A stretch of DNA of 64,000 nucleotides from NCBI RefSeq assembly GCF_002086455.1, contig NZ_MVHC01000004.1:62001-126000 (forward strand). Reading direction: 5' to 3'. Under the pieces are notes generated by a model, which saw nothing but the letters and a program-made list of their open reading frames with translations, ran no database searches and was not told the DNA's origin. How positions within the stretch are numbered: position 1 is the stretch's first letter; every line of letters starts with the position of its first letter. The position numbers were made by a program, and so were the translations under genes. This document shows, in pieces, positions 16,688 to 25,440 of this stretch. Origin of the DNA: Mycolicibacter algericus DSM 45454. Lineage in GTDB: Bacteria > Actinomycetota > Actinomycetes > Mycobacteriales > Mycobacteriaceae.

Positions 16688-17469
16688 CAGCGCACCAGCT
16701 CCCACTGGCCGAAATCGGCCGCCAACACGTCGTCCACGTCGACGTGAATGTCGTCGATCAGGAAACCCGGGTCGGTTGCGGTGACCATCTCCCGCTGGAA
16801 GAGCACGGCAGCCGGTTCGCGTTCGCCGCCCGACCACGCCCGGGTCTGCCACGCCCACCGGTGGCCCGCACTGGTCGAGTGCCCGATGACATCGTCGGCG
16901 ATCGCCCAGGAACACTGCCGAGCACCGCCGTAGATCCCGGTGCGCGCTGCCCCCAGCACCGAGTTGATGCCGCGAAACCACTGGACCGCGAGCTTCTTCC
17001 AGGTCTTGGCGTCGATGTCCTCATCGACGCTGAAGAAGATCGGCGCGCTCGGTGGACCCCCGGCGGCGGTGTGCAGCCGCAGCGCCGTGCGGGCGTCCGC
17101 GGCGCCCCCGTCGTAGCCGCCGGTGAAATCCGACGGCGAATCCGGCCAGCCCGGCTTGCCGAACTGGTAGCAGCTGACGATCTGCAGGCCCGCGGCGCGG
17201 AGCCGGTCGGCGTAGTCACGGGTGACGGGCTTGAAGTCGAAGGTGGCGCCGGGCCGCAGCTCCGAAACGTAGACCAGCGCCCCGGCGAAGCCGGCCGCCT
17301 TGATCCGCTCGGGCTCGACCAGCCGGTGGGCGAAATCGATGAGCTGCAGCCCCTCGGCCGCAGCCTTCGGCGCAACGGCTGTTGCCGCGAAGAAACCGGG
17401 GACCGCCAATGCCGGTGCCAGCAGCGCGCCGTACCGCAGGGCTTCGCGGCGGGAAACCGATCGCGTCAC
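16687..17469 (-). CDS. Tat-exported DUF1906 (glycoside-hydrolase-like) protein, Rv2525c-type
   Basis: A 260-residue protein from the GTG at 17469. It has a twin-arginine signal (SRREALRYGALLAPALAVPG) followed by a DUF1906 domain: IDFAHRLVEPERIKAAG, FGKPGWPDSPSDFTGGYDGG, PIFFSVDEDID (acidic residues of the TIM-barrel active site) and WAWQTRAW. The related M. tuberculosis Rv2525c is a Tat substrate affecting the cell wall. A longer start at 17523 is possible but would place 24 residues ahead of the arginines. A close paralogue lies at 26557. Confidence 0.85.
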   Translation of the reverse strand: MTRSVSRREALRYGALLAPALAVPGFFAATAVAPKAAAEGLQLIDFAHRLVEPERIKAAGFAGALVYVSELRPGATFDFKPVTRDYADRLRAAGLQIVSCYQFGKPGWPDSPSDFTGGYDGGAADARTALRLHTAAGGPPSAPIFFSVDEDIDAKTWKKLAVQWFRGINSVLGAARTGIYGGARQCSWAIADDVIGHSTSAGHRWAWQTRAWSGGEREPAAVLFQREMVTATDPGFLIDDIHVDVDDVLAADFGQWELVR

Positions 17470-17525
17470 ACCGGAAGGGTAGCCGCCGTCGGCGTCCGGC
17501 GCGCCACCAGCAGGCCGGCGCATCG

Positions 17526-18446
17526 CTAAACATGGTTGATCACCGCTTCCCCGAACTGCGCTATCGCCTCGATCGCGCGCCCAAGACTGTCGCCGGGAAG
17601 CGCGACCTGCACCCAGCTGACCCCGACGTCAGCGAGCCGGCCCAGGCCTTCCAGGTAGGCGCCCGCGTCGAAGTCGTCGTAGCCGAGCCGCCCGCCGGCG
17701 AGATTGGAGAAGCAGATGTCGATGGCCGACCAGTCCCGGCCCGCGTGGTCGCAGCGGCGCTTCAGGTCATCGACTCCCGCCGCCAGCGCTTCGATGGAAT
17801 CCATCGCGGCGGTGCGAGCCGTGCTGGCCAGGCCCGGCGGCGCAGCGAACGGCGCCCACCCGTCGCCCCGGGTGGCGACCCGCTGCCGCGCCTTCCCGGT
17901 GTTGCCGCCGATCCAGATCGGCGGATGCGGGCTGCTGACCGGGCGCGGATGCGCGGTGACGCCCCTGGCATTGAAGTGACGGCCCTGAAACGACACGTCG
18001 TCACCGGTCCAGATCGCCCGGATGACGTCCAGGCTCTCCTCCACCAGGGCGGAGCGCTCCTCGAAATCCACGCCCAGCGCGGCGAATTCACCCTTGAGGT
18101 AGCCCACACCCACCGCCAGGGTGAACCTGCCCCCGGAAAGCAGATCCAGCGTCGCACCCGATTTGGCGACCACGAACGGATTGCGGTAGGGCAGGACGAC
18201 GACGTTCGGGATGAAGCGCAGCGTTCGGGTGTGTGCGGCGGCGAACCCCATCGCCACGAAGGGATCCAGGCTGTCGTGTCCGCCTGCATCGAGCCAGCGC
18301 TGAGTCGGAGCGGGATGATCAGTGAAGCCCATCGCGCCGAAGCCGGCGGCTTCTGCGGCCCGCGCCACAGCGGTCACTCCTTGCGGGGAGACCAGTTCCG
18401 GGTCACACGGATGCGTGATGATCGGGTAGGTGAACGCGAACCGCAT
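17526..18446 (-). CDS. LLM-class (F420-dependent type) oxidoreductase
   Basis: A 306-residue luciferase-like protein: MRFAFTYPII start, GFTDHPAP, RTLRFIPNVVVLPYRNPF, GVGYLKGEFAALG and PPIWIGGNTGKARQRVATRGDGW. The ATG at 18446 is preferred over 18461 because AGAGGAA lies just before it as a ribosome-binding site. The gene follows the SDR gene with nearly no gap and probably belongs to the TesB-VOC-ALDH-SDR series. The reaction and substrate are unknown. Confidence 0.86.
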   Translation of the reverse strand: MRFAFTYPIITHPCDPELVSPQGVTAVARAAEAAGFGAMGFTDHPAPTQRWLDAGGHDSLDPFVAMGFAAAHTRTLRFIPNVVVLPYRNPFVVAKSGATLDLLSGGRFTLAVGVGYLKGEFAALGVDFEERSALVEESLDVIRAIWTGDDVSFQGRHFNARGVTAHPRPVSSPHPPIWIGGNTGKARQRVATRGDGWAPFAAPPGLASTARTAAMDSIEALAAGVDDLKRRCDHAGRDWSAIDICFSNLAGGRLGYDDFDAGAYLEGLGRLADVGVSWVQVALPGDSLGRAIEAIAQFGEAVINHV

Positions 18447-18457
18447 GCGGGTTCCTC

Positions 18458-19279
18458 TCATTGTGGTTTGGGCCGCGGCGGACCGAGGAGGTATTCGCCG
18501 GTGCCCGGGTGGTGATACCAGCCGCCTGCCGCGTGCGTCCCACCGTCGACGTGCAGCGTCTGGCCGGTGACGTAGGTACTCAGATCGCCGGCCAGAAACA
18601 CCGCCGCACCCGCCATCTCATCGACATGCCCGGGCCGTCCCATCGGGATCATGTAGCCGGCGTGAGCGAGCATCTCGGCCGAGCCGACACGCTCGATGCC
18701 TTCGGTGAGCGTGAGGTCCGGGGCCAGGCAGTTGACCCGGATGCCGTGGGGAGCCAACTCCAAAGCCGCCGTCTTGGTGAAGTTGACGACACCCGCCTTG
18801 GCCGCCGCGTAGGCGGCGTAGCCGGGTGCGGCGCGGGTGCCCTCGATGCTGGCGATGTTGATGATGCTCCCGGGCTCGCCCCGGCGCACCAGAGCCTGCG
18901 CGACGCGCTGCGTGCACAACAGAACATGGGTGAGATTGGAGCGGATCAGCGTCTCCCACCCCTTGGCGGCGGTTTCCAGCAGCGGGGAGGCGAACACCCC
19001 GCCGGCGTTGTTGACCAGGACCGTCGGCACACCCGCCTCGGCGATGGTGGTGGCCAGCGCGGCATCGACCTGATCGGCGTCGCGGACATCGATCGCACAC
19101 GCCAGGCCGCCGGCCGCGGCCGCAGCGAGCTCGGCGGTCTCGGGGTCTTTCTCCCAGATCACCACCCGGGCACCGAATTCCGCGAACGTCTCGGCGATCC
19201 CGCGGCCGATACCGGAACCGCCGCCGGTGATGACGGCCACGCGGCCGTCAAGGGCCGACGCGTCCTTGCGCAGTACCAC
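18458..19279 (-). CDS. Short-chain dehydrogenase/reductase
   Basis: A 273-residue classical SDR: TGGGSGIG (18-25) for NAD(P) binding, NNAG (90-93), and catalytic Ser144, Tyr157 and Lys161 (YAAAK). The C-terminal VTGQTLHVDGGTHAAGGWYH is typical of the family, and the tail GEYLLGPPRPKPQ extends beyond it. It lies 35 bp downstream of the aldehyde dehydrogenase on the same strand and is read with it. Confidence 0.9.
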   Translation of the reverse strand: MVLRKDASALDGRVAVITGGGSGIGRGIAETFAEFGARVVIWEKDPETAELAAAAAGGLACAIDVRDADQVDAALATTIAEAGVPTVLVNNAGGVFASPLLETAAKGWETLIRSNLTHVLLCTQRVAQALVRRGEPGSIINIASIEGTRAAPGYAAYAAAKAGVVNFTKTAALELAPHGIRVNCLAPDLTLTEGIERVGSAEMLAHAGYMIPMGRPGHVDEMAGAAVFLAGDLSTYVTGQTLHVDGGTHAAGGWYHHPGTGEYLLGPPRPKPQ

Positions 19280-19314
19280 TAGCCACCTCCCGGTGGGCTC
19301 ACCGTCACGGTCGG

Positions 19315-20757
19315 TCAGAGACTGATGTAGACCGATTTGGTGTTGAAATAGGCCTCGATCCCCTTACGGCCGCGTTCGCCGCCCCAACCGGACTGCTTGT
19401 GCCCGCAGATCGGCATGGACGGGTCGGCTGCCAATGCGCAGTTCACCCAGATCTGGCCGCCCCGAAGCTGATTCGCGACACGGTGAGCGCGGCCAAGGTT
19501 CTCGGTCCAGATCGCCCCGGCCAGCCCGTACTCGGTGTCGTTGGCAGCAGCGATCGCCTCTTCCTCTTCGTCGAACGGAATCACCGAGCCGACCGGGCCG
19601 AAGATCTCTTCGCGGATTAGCCGCATATCCGGTGTGGTGTTGGTGATGATCGTGGCCTCGTAGAAGTAGCCGCGGCGATCCATCGGCTTGCCGCCGGTGA
19701 TCACCTCGGCGCCGGCGGCCACGCCGTCGTTGACGATGCCCGCCACGCGCTGGCGCTGCTTCTCACTGATCAGCGGACCGAGGACCGAGTTGGGGTCGTC
19801 GCTGCCGCCCATGGGCAACATCTGGGCGAAGTTGGCCAGGCCCTCGACGACCTGGTCGTAGATTCCACGCTGGACATAGATCCGCGAGGTGCACGAGCAG
19901 TTCTGGCCCGAGCCGGCCAGCAGACCCATGCCGGCCATCATGATGGCCTTGTCGAGGTTGGCGTCGTCGAACATGATCAGCGGCGACTTGCCGCCGAGTT
20001 CCAGGGTGAGGCGCTTGAGGTTGCCGGCGGCCGCCTTGACGATCAGCCGTCCCACCTCAGTGGATCCGGTGAACGAGATCTTGTCGACGTCCGGGTGCGC
20101 GGTCAGCGCCGCACCGGTGGTCTCGCCGTAGCCGGTCACGACATTGAGGACGCCGTCGGGCAGGCCGGCCTCGCGGAAGATCTCTTCCAGCTTCAGCGCG
20201 GTCAGCGGTGTCTCCTCGGCGGGCTTGAGCACACAGCTGCACCCCGCCGCCAACGCCGGCGCCACCTTGAGCATCGCGACGAAGAACGGTCCGTTCCAGG
20301 GGATGATCAGGCCGACGACGCCGACCGGCTCGAGCTGGGTAAAGGTGTGATACTCCTCGAAGTGGCCGAGCAGACCGTCGGAGACCAGGTTGGCCGACTC
20401 ACCGTGGATCTTTCCGACCCAGCCCGCGTAGTAGGTCAGCATCTCCTGGGACACCTTGATGATCTGGCTGGCGCCCATGGCGGTCATGCCGTTGTCACGG
20501 GACTCGATCTCGGCGAGCTCGGCGGTGCGCTCCTTGATGATCTCCGCCGCGCGGAACATGATCTCGGCGCGCCGGGCGGCCGGCAGCTTGCGCCACACCC
20601 CGGATTCGAAGCTCTCCCGCGCCCGGGCCACCGCCGCGTCGACGGCGGCCTGGTCGGAATCGGGGACCTCGGCGATCTGCTCTTCGGTCGACGGGTTGAA
20701 GACCGGGATGATCCCGCCGCCGGCCACCACTGGTTCGGTCTCGATGGTGCTGCTCAC
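19315..20757 (-). CDS. Aldehyde dehydrogenase (NAD(P)+-dependent)
   Basis: A 480-residue ALDH. From the GTG at 20757 the catalytic residues are Asn155 (PWNGPF), Glu253 (LELGGKS) and Cys287 in GSGQNCSC; the FTGSTEVG cofactor loop is present. The enzyme oxidises an aldehyde to the acid. The GTG is supported by AAGGA upstream and by a GTGA overlap with the VOC gene stop (20754-20757); the ATG 18 nt further up is a less likely start. The substrate should be an intermediate of the pathway encoded by the surrounding coupled genes. Confidence 0.92.
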   Translation of the reverse strand: MSSTIETEPVVAGGGIIPVFNPSTEEQIAEVPDSDQAAVDAAVARARESFESGVWRKLPAARRAEIMFRAAEIIKERTAELAEIESRDNGMTAMGASQIIKVSQEMLTYYAGWVGKIHGESANLVSDGLLGHFEEYHTFTQLEPVGVVGLIIPWNGPFFVAMLKVAPALAAGCSCVLKPAEETPLTALKLEEIFREAGLPDGVLNVVTGYGETTGAALTAHPDVDKISFTGSTEVGRLIVKAAAGNLKRLTLELGGKSPLIMFDDANLDKAIMMAGMGLLAGSGQNCSCTSRIYVQRGIYDQVVEGLANFAQMLPMGGSDDPNSVLGPLISEKQRQRVAGIVNDGVAAGAEVITGGKPMDRRGYFYEATIITNTTPDMRLIREEIFGPVGSVIPFDEEEEAIAAANDTEYGLAGAIWTENLGRAHRVANQLRGGQIWVNCALAADPSMPICGHKQSGWGGERGRKGIEAYFNTKSVYISL

Positions 20758-21365
20758 TGGTTTTCGTCCTTCCATGGTTCATCTGGTGTGCGATAGCCGT
20801 CGCGGGTCAGCAGCCGGATCGGATCCGTGCCGTCCCAGGTCTCACAGGTGCGCGCGATAGTGGCGAGGTTGATTCGAAAACTGGGCTTGTCCTCGACGAT
20901 CTCGGTGAAGAAGCCGAATTCGGCAAAGGTGTCGATGAACGCCACCCGCTGACCGGGATTGGTGAACTCGCACGCCAGTTCGTAGCCCTGATCGAGGTAG
21001 TGGGCGAGCTTGGCGTCGTAGTCGCGGGTGAGCGTGGACACCTGATGGAAGCCGAACTGGTTGTCGCCGTGCAGCGAGGCCATCTCGGCGAACACCGAGT
21101 GGTTCGCGGTGTGGTCGCGGATGAGTTCGACCTGCACGGGTCCGGCCTGAGCGACACCGATGTGGACATCGACGCTGGCATCGGTGCCGCGGTACCGGCA
21201 GCGGCTCTGCGCTCGCGGCATGATGTGAAACGGCCCCACGCCGAAGACCTTCACCCACCGGGCCGCCGCACTCAATAGATCAGGGACAACGAAGCCCAGT
21301 TGGAAGAGCCGGAATTCTCCTTCGGGCCAACGGTGTTCGAACAACGGATGCGGGTCGGCCGTCAC
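20754..21365 (-). CDS. VOC-superfamily (glyoxalase-like) protein
   Basis: A 203-residue protein with the vicinal-oxygen-chelate pattern: FQLGFVVPDLLSAAARWVKV at the N-terminus, ELIRDHTANHSVF, and GFHQVSTLTRDYDAKLAHY followed by AFIDTFAEFGFFTEIVE. This resembles the methylmalonyl-CoA epimerase/glyoxalase branch, with candidate metal-ligand His and Glu. The GTG start at 21365 overlaps the upstream TesB stop (GTGA), and its own stop overlaps the ALDH start in the same way. The reaction is unknown. Confidence 0.82.
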   Translation of the reverse strand: MTADPHPLFEHRWPEGEFRLFQLGFVVPDLLSAAARWVKVFGVGPFHIMPRAQSRCRYRGTDASVDVHIGVAQAGPVQVELIRDHTANHSVFAEMASLHGDNQFGFHQVSTLTRDYDAKLAHYLDQGYELACEFTNPGQRVAFIDTFAEFGFFTEIVEDKPSFRINLATIARTCETWDGTDPIRLLTRDGYRTPDEPWKDENQ

Positions 21366-22411
21366 GCGGTGTCGCCTTGTTCGGGCAACTCGGCGATCGG
21401 CCGGACCAGGACTTCCTGAGCGGTGCTGGCGACATGTCGGCCCGCGGCGTCGATGATGGTTCCGTTCACCACCGCGCGGTGGCCGGCGGCGGCGACGATC
21501 TGCTGGGTGTAGCGATGCCACTGATCGAATCGCACCGGACGGTGCAGCCAGATCGTGTGATCGAGGGTCAGGCCACGATGCGTGCGGTAACCGACAGGTT
21601 CGGGATGGGCGCGAAACGCCGTGTCCACCAGCAGATAGTCGCTTGCGTAGGCCAGCATCGCCGCATGAGCCCCTGGCCCGCCGTCGATCGGCCGTGGCAG
21701 CCGCATCCACAACGAGCGCGCGCCGCCGGCCTGGGTGCCGCCGAGGAATATCGGCGCGTCGGCGATGCGCATCTCCAGCGGCGGCGGCGTGTCGACCCAC
21801 GTGCTTGCCGATCCGGCGAGCTCCCGCGGCGCCTGCTGCGCCCAGTGCTGCAGCAGCGGAAGAGCTTCCGGTGCCGTCACCGACCCCTCGACGGTGACGG
21901 CCTCGGAGCACTCGGGGTTCGTGTCGAAGGACACCATCGCGGTCACCAACACCCGTCCTGCTTGCCGGATGACCACCTGTCGTGCCGACATCGTCCGCCC
22001 GTCGCGGGTGCGGTCGACGGCGATGTCCAGCGGCGCGGCCGAGTCCCCGGGCCGCAGGAACATCGCATGGATCGAGTGCGGGGCCAGTTCGGCGACGGTG
22101 GCCGCGGCCGCGGTCAGCGCCTGGGCGACCAGTTGGCCGCCGAAGATTCGGCCGAACCTGCCGGGTTCGCTGTCCGCGCGAAAGCGATCCGCGCCCGCCG
22201 GCTGCAGCGTCAGCACCTGCTGGAGATGGTCGAGCGCACCGAGCGTGGCGGCTTCCAACGGGCTGCCGGACCCGAGCAGCGGCGCGTCGTGATCCGGGCG
22301 GGCGGCAGCTTCGGGCGTCGGCGTCGGCCTCAACGCATCCTCCTCACCGCGCGCAGCCGGTACATGAGCTCTGGGCCCCACGGGCGAACCGGCCTGTGAC
22401 TGTCGGTCCAT
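21362..22411 (-). CDS. Acyl-CoA thioesterase II (TesB-like)
   Basis: A 349-residue double-hotdog thioesterase. GRIFGGQLVAQAL is the first TesB signature, HSIHAMFLRPGD follows, and the second domain has SDYLLVDTAFRAH and TLDHTIWLHRPVRFDQWHRY with the family Asp. TesB enzymes release fatty acids from CoA. The first 45 residues are low complexity, so a later start is possible. It is the first gene of the coupled series and diverges from a TetR across a 34-bp gap filled by a palindrome. Confidence 0.87.
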   Translation of the reverse strand: MDRQSQAGSPVGPRAHVPAARGEEDALRPTPTPEAAARPDHDAPLLGSGSPLEAATLGALDHLQQVLTLQPAGADRFRADSEPGRFGRIFGGQLVAQALTAAAATVAELAPHSIHAMFLRPGDSAAPLDIAVDRTRDGRTMSARQVVIRQAGRVLVTAMVSFDTNPECSEAVTVEGSVTAPEALPLLQHWAQQAPRELAGSASTWVDTPPPLEMRIADAPIFLGGTQAGGARSLWMRLPRPIDGGPGAHAAMLAYASDYLLVDTAFRAHPEPVGYRTHRGLTLDHTIWLHRPVRFDQWHRYTQQIVAAAGHRAVVNGTIIDAAGRHVASTAQEVLVRPIAELPEQGDTA

Positions 22412-22412
22412 T

Positions 22413-22432
22413 TAAGTAAAACGTTTGACTTA
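22413..22432. promoter_or_regulatory. Palindromic TetR operator between tesB-like and tetR genes
   Basis: The site TAAGT-A-AAACGTTT-G-ACTTA is a 20-bp palindrome with a single mismatched pair. It lies 1 bp from the annotated tesB-like ATG (22411) and 13 bp before the TetR ATG (22446). A strong AT-rich palindrome in a 34-bp divergent gap is the expected operator, and occupancy would block both promoters. Binding by the adjacent TetR is inferred. Confidence 0.75.
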
Positions 22433-22445
22433 GGTCAAGGGGGCG

Positions 22446-23114
22446 ATGTTGACTGAACTCATGCCCCCACCCGTGCGCAGCCCGCGGTCCACCCGCGCCG
22501 ACAGCACCCGGGAGGCGCTGTTATCCGCGGCAGAGCGGCTCATCGCCGAGCGCGGTGTGGAAGCTGTTACCCATCGGCAGATCGTCGAGGCCGCCGGCCA
22601 AGGCAACAACGCCGCGGTGGCCTACCACTTCGGCACCAAGAAAGAGCTGGTGCGCGCCATCGAGGCCAGCCACGCCGGGCACATCGAGGAGTTGCGCACC
22701 GCCCAGGTCGCCGACACCGACGATTCGGCCGGACTGCGCGACTGGGTGGGGTGCCTGGTGCAGCCGCTGACCGACCATCTGGCGTCGCTGCCCGCGCCCA
22801 CCTGGTACGCGCGATTCGCCGCTCAGGTGATGACCGATCCGACATATCGGCGCGTGGTCACCAAGAGCGCCCTGGAATCCGAGTCACTGCGACACGTCAT
22901 CGACCGCATCGGCCACGGCATTCCCGAATTACCCAGACACGTCCGATCCGAACGCAACATCATGATGCGGACCGTGCTGATGTACACGTGCGCGGAGATC
23001 GAACGTGGATTCGCCGACGACGGCAACGGGCCGCGTCCGGACTGGCCGCGCGCCGGCCGCAGCCTCGTCGACGCGATCGCCGGCCTGTGGCAGGCGCCGG
23101 TGTCGGACCGGTAA
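22446..23114 (+). CDS. TetR-family transcriptional regulator
   Basis: A 222-residue protein with the helix-turn-helix AAERLIAERGVEAVTHRQIV to NNAAVAYHFGTKKELVRAIE (residues about 25-75) and a helical C-terminal ligand domain. A second ATG at 22461 is an alternative start. It most likely controls the divergent TesB-VOC-ALDH series and itself through the palindrome between them; the inducer is likely an acyl-CoA or aldehyde-related metabolite (inference). Confidence 0.88.
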   Translation: MLTELMPPPVRSPRSTRADSTREALLSAAERLIAERGVEAVTHRQIVEAAGQGNNAAVAYHFGTKKELVRAIEASHAGHIEELRTAQVADTDDSAGLRDWVGCLVQPLTDHLASLPAPTWYARFAAQVMTDPTYRRVVTKSALESESLRHVIDRIGHGIPELPRHVRSERNIMMRTVLMYTCAEIERGFADDGNGPRPDWPRAGRSLVDAIAGLWQAPVSDR

Positions 23115-23163
23115 TGGTGAGCGCACTGCTGACTTATCGCATGCCGCGTACCACCGTGATCGG

Positions 23164-24048
23164 TTAGTCCGTCCTGCTTTGGCATAGCCGTACTGCCGCG
23201 ATGGCGACCACCAGCACCATCGTGAACCATGTTGTCGCAACGCAGGTCGCATAGATGTCGGAGAAGGGAACGGACCGGCCGCCCTGGATCGTCGCCGAGC
23301 CGTCACCGACACGCAGCATCTCCAGGTTCACCTGCAGGGCCAGTCCGAGCCAGACCACGATCGGCATCACCAGCGTCGAGCGAACGCGTGCGGGTGCCGA
23401 GTCCCGGCGCCACCGCCGTTCGACCAACGCGAACAGCTGGAACAGCACCCACCCGGTGAGCACCCAGCCGAAGTAGTTGCTCAGCGGCACGCCCAGCGCG
23501 CCGTTGGGTGACCCGTAGGAGAACAGGCCGCGCACGTAGGCCCCGATCGGATCGATCACCAGGTCGTATCCGCCCAGGATCAGGGTGGCGACGACGGGCG
23601 TCGCCACCACCGACAGCCGACGATTCTGGTCGTCCCCCACGATCACGCGGGCCAGGTTCCAGGCCAACCAGGCCAGGATCACCCAGGCGACGACCACGGT
23701 GAACGGCACCCCCAGCGCGCGGGGACCTTCCATGTGATGGATATAGAAGCCGAACGGGAAACCGGTCGCCACACTGCACGCCTCGAGACCGAACGACACG
23801 GCGACGGCAAGGACGAAGTACGCGGCGGCGCCGGCGGGCCGGTACAGCGTCAGCGTGTGCAACACCACGAACAGCGCCAGCGCGCCACCGTAGATCGCCT
23901 GGGCGACGGCCTCTATCGGCGACCCGGTGCCCAACGCGCCCGTCACCGTCGCGGCGAGCCAGATCGCGACCAGACACCAGCCGGCCGGCACCAGCCATCG
24001 GGTCCGCGAAGACGTCTGTTCGCCCGGAATCGTCGTGCCGTCGGTCAT
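23164..24048 (-). CDS. Carotenoid biosynthesis-type membrane protein (CruF / DUF422 family)
   Basis: A 294-residue protein with about eight membrane helices. The segment ATGFPFGFYIHHMEGPRALG, the GYDLVIDPIGAY segment with its Asp, and LSNYFGWVLTGW are signatures of the CruF-like family, whose characterised members hydrate carotenoid end groups. No phytoene synthase or desaturase lies nearby, so a carotenoid role here is uncertain. The start at 24048 follows the homology; upstream codons are arginine-rich and not protein-like. Confidence 0.82.
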   Translation of the reverse strand: MTDGTTIPGEQTSSRTRWLVPAGWCLVAIWLAATVTGALGTGSPIEAVAQAIYGGALALFVVLHTLTLYRPAGAAAYFVLAVAVSFGLEACSVATGFPFGFYIHHMEGPRALGVPFTVVVAWVILAWLAWNLARVIVGDDQNRRLSVVATPVVATLILGGYDLVIDPIGAYVRGLFSYGSPNGALGVPLSNYFGWVLTGWVLFQLFALVERRWRRDSAPARVRSTLVMPIVVWLGLALQVNLEMLRVGDGSATIQGGRSVPFSDIYATCVATTWFTMVLVVAIAAVRLCQSRTD

Positions 24049-24294
24049 CGTGGTCTCCCTCAACTGTCTGGCCCCACCTGCAGCGGAGATGAGTTTGGCA
24101 CGGCTCGCGAGGGCCGGGTGGGGATCCCGGATACCCGTCGCGAGCCGGCTGCGTCGGCGTCGAACCTGCACGGCACCTCGGTGCGGCTACCGTGGGCACC
24201 GCAACAGCAAGAAGCGAGGTATTCCAGCCATGCGCAGGCCGGCCCATCACGACGGCGAGCAGCAGCGCCGCATCCCGACGTGGCAGCGCAACTG

Positions 24295-25440
24295 ATGGCG
24301 CTGCCGCGCCTGGTTCCCCCGGCCGCCGGCGATCCGGCCGACACTGCGGTCCTGCGAGCCGAGGTCCGCGCCTTCCTGGCCGAGCAGCTGGCGGCCGGCG
24401 CTTTCACCCCGTCGGTGGACGCCTGGTTGTGCGGCTGGAGTGAAACCTTCACCGGCGCCTTGGCGGCTCGCGGCTGGTTGGGCATGACCGTGCCGAAAGA
24501 ATATGACGGACAGGGCCGCTCGTTCCTCGAACGGTTCGTGGTCACCGAGGAGCTGCTTGCCGGCGGCGCTCCGGTGGCCGCGCACTGGATCGCTGACCGG
24601 CAGATCGTGCCGGCCTTGCTGAAGCACGGGACCGAGGCACAGAAGCGCGAATTCCTCCCGGCGATCGCCGCCGGCGAGTGCTTCTTCGGTATCGGGATGA
24701 GCGAGCCCGACTCCGGCTCGGATCTGGCCAGCGTGCGGACCCGTGCCGAGCAGGTCGACGGCGGCTGGAGGTTGACCGGCACCAAGGTCTGGACGTCCGG
24801 CGCGCACCGCGCTCACGCGTTCATCGTGCTGGCACGCACCGCACCGGTCGACCCGCAGCATCGCCACGCCGGGCTGAGCCAGTTCATCGTGCGCCTCGAC
24901 GGCCCCGGCGTCGAGGTGCGGCCCATCGTCTCGATGAACGGCGGTCACCACTTCAACGAGGTCGTCCTCGACGGCGCCTTCGTGCCCGACGCCATGGTGT
25001 TCGGCGAGATCGGCGACGGCTGGCGTCAAGTCACTTCGGAACTCAGTTTCGAACGAAGCGGACCCGAGCGGCTGCTCTCCACGTTCACGCTGCTGGCCGC
25101 GGTGACCGACGACATGGCCAACGATCGGCTGTCCCATGACGCTGGGCTGGGCCGGCTGCTGGCTCGGATCGCCGGGCTGCACCAGATGTCCACCGCCGTG
25201 GCAGGCGCGCTGGAACGCAAGGAGCCCGCCGAGGTTGCGGCCGCGGTGGTCAAGGTGCTCGGCACCACCACCGAGGGCGATGTCGCCGATTTCGCAGACC
25301 TGCGCGCCGGCGACCGCACCGGCGAGGCATCCCATCAGCTGATCACGGAAGCGGTCGACCAGCGGCCCGGCTTCACCCTGCGTGGCGGCACCAACGAGGT
25401 GCTGCGCGGTGTGATCGCGCGCGGATTGGGGCTGCGATGA
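24295..25440 (+). CDS. Acyl-CoA dehydrogenase (FadE-type), large-subunit-like
   Basis: A 381-residue acyl-CoA dehydrogenase: GWLGMTVPKEYDGQGRS, FGIGMSEPDSGSDLASVRT (FAD/substrate segment), TGTKVWTSGAHRAHAF and, at the C-terminus, LRGGTNEVLRGVIARGLGL. It oxidises acyl-CoA thioesters to enoyl-CoA with FAD. It overlaps the next, smaller acyl-CoA dehydrogenase gene by ATGA. Paired genes of this kind in mycobacteria usually make alpha2beta2 heterotetramers acting on sterol or branched side chains. Confidence 0.9.
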   Translation: MALPRLVPPAAGDPADTAVLRAEVRAFLAEQLAAGAFTPSVDAWLCGWSETFTGALAARGWLGMTVPKEYDGQGRSFLERFVVTEELLAGGAPVAAHWIADRQIVPALLKHGTEAQKREFLPAIAAGECFFGIGMSEPDSGSDLASVRTRAEQVDGGWRLTGTKVWTSGAHRAHAFIVLARTAPVDPQHRHAGLSQFIVRLDGPGVEVRPIVSMNGGHHFNEVVLDGAFVPDAMVFGEIGDGWRQVTSELSFERSGPERLLSTFTLLAAVTDDMANDRLSHDAGLGRLLARIAGLHQMSTAVAGALERKEPAEVAAAVVKVLGTTTEGDVADFADLRAGDRTGEASHQLITEAVDQRPGFTLRGGTNEVLRGVIARGLGLR

